A stretch of DNA of 64,000 nucleotides. It comes from Candidatus Gastranaerophilales bacterium. GTDB taxonomy: Bacteria > Cyanobacteriota > Vampirovibrionia > Gastranaerophilales > Gastranaerophilaceae. The notes under the pieces were generated by a model. The model ran no database searches and had not been told where the DNA came from. It was given only the letters and a program-made list of their open reading frames with translations. The position numbers were made by a program, and so were the translations under genes. Of this stretch, positions 60,548-64,000 are shown in pieces. The DNA lies in assembly GCA_910587245.1 (NCBI GenBank), contig CAJULX010000002.1, forward strand, positions 1 through 64,000, written 5' to 3'. Numbering within the stretch: position 1 is the first letter of the stretch; each line of letters starts with the position of its first letter.

Positions 60548-60568
60548 AAAGCCTGCTTTCTAAAATAA

Positions 60569-60600
60569 GAAGGAAGTTTTGGTTTGAGCACACTTCCTTC
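60569..60600 (-). repeat. Perfect 9-bp hairpin in the leader of the 67-residue gene
   Basis: GAAGGAAGT (60569-60577) and ACTTCCTTC (60592-60600) form a perfect stem with a 14-base loop. On the minus-strand message it lies between the predicted start (~60618) and the ATG, followed by TTATTTTAG, so it may be a weak attenuator or an RNA-stability element. Confidence 0.55.
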
Positions 60601-60624
60601 AAAAACTGTCTGGAATTATCTATA

Positions 60625-60663
60625 TATTATACGAGGTAATACACCATTAAGTCAAGTGCATTA
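60625..60663 (-). promoter_or_regulatory. Promoter with overlapping inverted-repeat operator
   Basis: On the minus strand TTGACT (60654-60649), 18 bases, TATAAT (60630-60625). GTAATGCAC (60663-60655) and GTGTATTAC (60643-60635) form an inverted repeat with one mismatch that flanks and overlaps the -35 box. Binding of the XRE protein encoded at 60718 here would block the promoter of the 67-residue gene. Confidence 0.65.
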
Positions 60664-60717
60664 CATCATTATTTTTTATTTGATTATAAACTAATATTTT
60701 CAAATAGGGAGAAAATA

Positions 60718-61047
60718 TTGAACGGGAATGAATTTAAAAAAGTTTTAGGCGAAAGAATTGTTGCCTTAAGAAATTCTAAAGGCTTGAGTCAAGAGCGTTT
60801 GGCTGAATGTATAGGTATCAATCCCCGTTCTTTGTCTGATTTGGAGGCAGGAAAAAGTTTGCCTTCGGCTGAAACTTTTGGAAAATTAATGGAAGTTTTT
60901 GGCTTAAAACCCTATGAATTATTTTCTTTTCCTGATTTTAACAATGCTAATGAAATTGAAGACGAAATATATAAAAAGATTGCAAGTGTAAAGGGCAATA
61001 AGGAACTTCTTACAAAGATTTATATGTATTTGATAAGTGCGATATAG
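60718..61047 (+). CDS. Small XRE-family transcriptional regulator
   Basis: A 109-residue protein starting from TTG 60718 with GGGAG seven bases upstream. The HTH_3 domain (about 8-65) reads GERIVALRNSKGLSQERLAE and NPRSLSDLEAGKSLPSAETF; the helical tail (about 75-109) may dimerise. It is divergent from the small gene at 60344 with an operator-like inverted repeat between them. Confidence 0.85.
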   Translation: MNGNEFKKVLGERIVALRNSKGLSQERLAECIGINPRSLSDLEAGKSLPSAETFGKLMEVFGLKPYELFSFPDFNNANEIEDEIYKKIASVKGNKELLTKIYMYLISAI

Positions 61048-61094
61048 TTTAAAAATTTGTATGGCTTAGCCGGAGTATTGTAATAAATAATTGT

Positions 61095-62147
61095 TTATCC
61101 CCGTTTTTTAATGGATTTAGAGATGATGTTCAGAATGAATAAAATTATTACTACAACAACAGCAAAAATGTAATATTTGCTTAACGAGCCTGCTATTAAA
61201 ATTGCTATAATGGCGCAGGCAAAAGAGATTGAAGCCAGTATTAAAACCGCAACATCCTGAGAGAGCCCCGCATGGAGCAATTTGTGGTGAATATGCTCGG
61301 AATCCGCTACAAACGGGCTTTGTCCTTTCATAATTCTTCTTATGCTTGAATAGGCAACATCAAGCATAGGAACCGCAAGAATTAAAAGCGGCAGATACAT
61401 TAAAGGGCCTGAGGTTTTTGCAATACCCGTTATAGAAAGGGTTGCAAGCATAAAGCCTGCAAAAAGCGCGCCTGAATCACCCATAAAAATTTTAGCAGGA
61501 TTGTAGTTGTATGTTAAAAATGATAACATCGCACCGAGTAAAATAAAGGCTACAAGTGCAGATATGGGGGATGACGGGGCTACAACCATTGCTATAATGC
61601 CGATTGCACAGGAGCTTATGGTTACAACGCTTCCTGCGAGTCCGTCTATACCGTCTATAAAATTGATGGCGTTTGAAATGCCCACTATCCATAAAAGCGT
61701 AATGGGATAAGACCAGAAACCGAGTTCCAAATGATTATACGGGGAATTTTGGAAAGGGATATAAATACTTTCGATATTCACCCCTAAAATTATTACAAAA
61801 GTTGCGATTGCAACTTGAATAAACAATTTAAATTTAGCATCAAGGCAGAAAATATCATCGATTAAACCTAAGAGAAACATTAAAGAACCGCCTGCAATAA
61901 TTCCTGAAAGTCCCTGTCCTGAAGGATAATAGCTTAATAAAACCAGAGAAAGGAAGGTAAGCATAACGGAAACCCACACTGCAACTCCGCCGAGACGGGA
62001 AATTTTGCCGTGGTGAATTTTTCTTTCATTGGGTACATCCACAAGCCCTGCTTTATCTGAAAAATAAATTACTATGGGAACGATAAAAACCCCTATAAGA
62101 TAGGCTATGATTGCTCCTGTAATTTGTGCCTGTGTAAGTTTAATCAT
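61095..62147 (-). CDS. Undecaprenyl-phosphate sugar-1-phosphate transferase (WecA/TagO type)
   Basis: A 350-residue protein with about ten membrane segments of the MraY/WecA family. KIHHGKISRLGG, FLLGLIDDIFCLDAKFK (Asp motif), AINFIDGIDGLAGSV, IFMGDSGALFAG and EHIHHKLLHAGLSQ are the conserved cytoplasmic loops. It loads GlcNAc-1-phosphate or a similar sugar onto the lipid carrier for O-antigen, teichoic acid or other surface glycans. It may serve the same surface polysaccharide as the acetylation genes at 9460-11870, though they are far apart. AAGGA precedes the ATG. Confidence 0.88.
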   Translation of the reverse strand: MIKLTQAQITGAIIAYLIGVFIVPIVIYFSDKAGLVDVPNERKIHHGKISRLGGVAVWVSVMLTFLSLVLLSYYPSGQGLSGIIAGGSLMFLLGLIDDIFCLDAKFKLFIQVAIATFVIILGVNIESIYIPFQNSPYNHLELGFWSYPITLLWIVGISNAINFIDGIDGLAGSVVTISSCAIGIIAMVVAPSSPISALVAFILLGAMLSFLTYNYNPAKIFMGDSGALFAGFMLATLSITGIAKTSGPLMYLPLLILAVPMLDVAYSSIRRIMKGQSPFVADSEHIHHKLLHAGLSQDVAVLILASISFACAIIAILIAGSLSKYYIFAVVVVIILFILNIISKSIKKRG

Positions 62148-62178
62148 ATGGTATTCCTTATGGTTTTACGTTTTGATT

Positions 62179-63420
62179 TTAGCATGAAATATTAGGATAT
62201 AAAGGAAATTTTTCACAAAGTGCCATTGTTCTTTTTCTTAAATTTTCTTTTGTATCGGTTCCTTTTATTGTATCTGCGATAATTTTGCCTATTTCCACCA
62301 TTTCATTTTCTTTAAATCCGCGCGTTGTTGCGGCAGGAACGCCTATTCTTACGCCTGAAGTTACAAAAGGACTTTTGGGGTCATTTGGAACGGTATTTTT
62401 ATTTGCGGTGATACCTACTTCTTCAAGTTCATTTGCGATATCTTTTCCCGTTTTATCAAGTCTGCGCAAATCCACTGTCATAAGGTGGTTTTGTGTATCT
62501 GACCCTACTATATCAATCCCTTCTGCCATAAGGGTTTTGCATAAAGTTTTTGCGTTTTTGATAATTTGTTTTGTATATTCTTTAAATTCGGGTGAAAGCG
62601 CTTCTTTTAAGGCAATTGCTTTTGCCGCGATTACATGCTCAAGGGGGCCGCCTTGAATTCCGGGGAATACAGCTTTATCAATGCCCTGTGCGTGTTCTTC
62701 TTTACACATAATTATACCGCCTCTCGGACCTCTTAAGGTTTTATGGGTGGTTGTGGTTACAAAATCCGCGTATGGTACGGGGCTCGGGTGTTCGCCCGTT
62801 GCAACAAGGGCTGCAATGTGTGCAATATCTGCCATTAAGTATGCACCAACCTTATCCGCTATTTCTTTAAATCTTTTAAAATCAATTACTTTAGAATAGT
62901 TTGAAGCACCTGCAATGATTAATTTCGGTTTGTTTTCAAGCGCGAGCTTTTCCAGTTCATCATAGTTAATTTCGCCGTTTTCATTAATTCCGTAGCTTAC
63001 AATGTTAAAATATAATCCTGAAAAATTAACCGGTGAGCCATGGGTTAAGTGTCCGCCGTTTGATAAATCCATGCCCATAACGGTATCACCCTGTTTCAGG
63101 GCATATAAAAATACCGCCATATTGGCTTGAGCACCCGAATGAGGCTGAACGTTAGCATGGTCGCAGCCGAATAATTCACAGCATCTTTGCTGTGCGAGCT
63201 CTTCAATTTTATCTACATTTTCACAGCCGTTATAAAATCTTTTGTAGGGCTTTCCTTCGGCGTATTTATTTGTTAAAACACTGCCTTGAGCTGCCATAAC
63301 GGCTTCTGATGTGAAATTTTCGCTTGCTATAAGCTCAATTGTATTCTGCTGTCTTTTTAATTCCTTTTCAATAAATTCAGCCACAATAGGGTCTGCTTTT
63401 TTTATAATATCCATTTCCAT
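62179..63420 (-). CDS. glyA: Serine hydroxymethyltransferase
   Basis: A 413-residue PLP enzyme converting serine to glycine and giving 5,10-methylene-THF. IELIASENFTSEAVMAAQGS, LTNKYAEGKPYKRFYNGCEN, VQPHSGAQANMAVFLYALKQ and VTTTTHKTLRGPRGGIIMC (PLP lysine) are all present. AGGAGGG lies eight bases before the ATG at 63420. It follows no close partner. Glycine supply may matter for the glycine-rich proteins at the other end of the window, but that is speculation. Confidence 0.97.
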   Translation of the reverse strand: MEMDIIKKADPIVAEFIEKELKRQQNTIELIASENFTSEAVMAAQGSVLTNKYAEGKPYKRFYNGCENVDKIEELAQQRCCELFGCDHANVQPHSGAQANMAVFLYALKQGDTVMGMDLSNGGHLTHGSPVNFSGLYFNIVSYGINENGEINYDELEKLALENKPKLIIAGASNYSKVIDFKRFKEIADKVGAYLMADIAHIAALVATGEHPSPVPYADFVTTTTHKTLRGPRGGIIMCKEEHAQGIDKAVFPGIQGGPLEHVIAAKAIALKEALSPEFKEYTKQIIKNAKTLCKTLMAEGIDIVGSDTQNHLMTVDLRRLDKTGKDIANELEEVGITANKNTVPNDPKSPFVTSGVRIGVPAATTRGFKENEMVEIGKIIADTIKGTDTKENLRKRTMALCEKFPLYPNISC

Positions 63421-63529
63421 CGGTTAAGCCCTCCTCGTATAAATTATCTTTATTTTACATTAAAAATAAATTTGGGGGCAAATAATAATATTTATGTGTT
63501 TTGTAGGAAAAAGTTAAGAAAGGCTTGAA

Positions 63530-64000
63530 ATGAAAATATCTTTTGGCAGAGCGATAAGAGTAGAATCTGATACAAATTTTTATGATAAAACGGGAACTAA
63601 TATTGATCCTGCAACAAAAAATGTTATTAATACCATAGATAATAAAAGCTTTACAACTTTTGATAAGGAAAACGCAGGCAAAATAAGAGATTTTCTCCGT
63701 GCTCAAATTGGTGATTATACAAGAAAAACAGGAATGATTACAAAAAGAATAAACGGGGAAATTTATGTTTTTACAGGTAAAGAAGCTAAAAAGGCTGACG
63801 AATTGAATAAAAAGGCAAGGCTTGAAATTGAAGCTATGGAAGAAGGCTTTAAAGACAGACTTTCTTATGATGATATATCACAAAGAAAAAAGATAGCTGT
63901 TTATACAAGAATGAAGCATTGCCGCGAGAATATTCTTGCCGAAAGAGACAGACAAATGCTTGAAATGGCGGAAGACGGCAGGCAAGGAAAGCCTGATACA
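63530..64000 (+). CDS. Hypothetical protein, 3' end outside window
   Basis: An open frame of 157 codons from ATG 63530 to the window edge, with AAAGG seven bases upstream. It begins MKISFGRAIRVESDTNFYDK and continues as a charged helical protein (EAKKADELNKKARLEIEAME, DDISQRKKIAVYTRMKHCRE). No signal peptide. No family recognised. It is divergent from glyA. Confidence 0.7.
   Translation, partial: MKISFGRAIRVESDTNFYDKTGTNIDPATKNVINTIDNKSFTTFDKENAGKIRDFLRAQIGDYTRKTGMITKRINGEIYVFTGKEAKKADELNKKARLEIEAMEEGFKDRLSYDDISQRKKIAVYTRMKHCRENILAERDRQMLEMAEDGRQGKPDT

Noticed and set aside
63455..63706. 83-codon minus-strand frame near the right edge
   Set aside because: It is antisense to the open frame at 63530-64000, which has a ribosome site and protein-like composition.

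Overview
The window looks like chromosome from an AT-rich, flagellated, Gram-negative-type bacterium. The best guess is a gut member of the non-photosynthetic sister lineage of Cyanobacteria (Candidatus Melainabacteria / Vampirovibrionia, order Gastranaerophilales). This rests on the mixture seen here: a cyanobacterial-style GHL10 glycosyl hydrolase, glycine-rich prepilin-like proteins with a near-invariant FSLVEMLMALLVAS segment, flagellar genes and very AT-rich intergenic DNA. The taxonomic call is an inference. I saw no rRNA, tRNA, CRISPR array, insertion sequence or phage structural gene.

Layout. 1-24 kb is the accessory and surface part. It holds three large glycine-rich prepilin-like genes (1-1035 minus and partial, 5124-7634 plus, 20208-23090 plus). 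Each is head-to-head with a small single-domain XRE regulator, and each promoter gap carries a different repeat or palindrome. Between them lie a secreted GHL10 hydrolase, a candidate type I toxin-antitoxin locus (7.7-7.95 kb), several small or secreted proteins, a two-gene O-acetylation unit (MBOAT plus AlgJ/AlgX-like), a flagellar operon (FliJ, FliK-like, FlgE/F/G-type), a DUF2339 membrane protein, a GlmS-isomerase-like SIS protein, hemW and dxr. 23.2-42.5 kb is mostly housekeeping: prmC, a CorC/CNNM transporter, gltX, hom-thrC, mutS, comM/yifB, a thioredoxin-CcdA pair, a radical SAM/hexapeptide fusion, hisH and an aminotransferase. 42.6-50.7 kb has a Pif1-like helicase and a minus-strand operon pyrF-ald-proB-proA-nadA. 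50.8-60.3 kb is a complete de novo pyrimidine operon pyrK-D-E-B-C-F-carA-carB behind a possible attenuator. 60.3-64 kb has a small gene divergent from a fifth XRE regulator, a WecA/TagO-type transferase, glyA and a truncated unknown gene.

How the genes work together. The prepilin/XRE modules look like separately repressed surface-protein cassettes; no pilus assembly machinery lies in the window. The pyr operon encodes carbamoyl phosphate to UMP, with a second pyrF in another operon 5 kb away. Many genes show a TATAAT-like box ending 6-7 nt before the ATG and no Shine-Dalgarno, which suggests leaderless transcripts.

The observations most worth following are the prepilin/XRE modules with their distinct operators and shared 3' hairpin, the candidate toxin-antitoxin locus, and the pyr leader.
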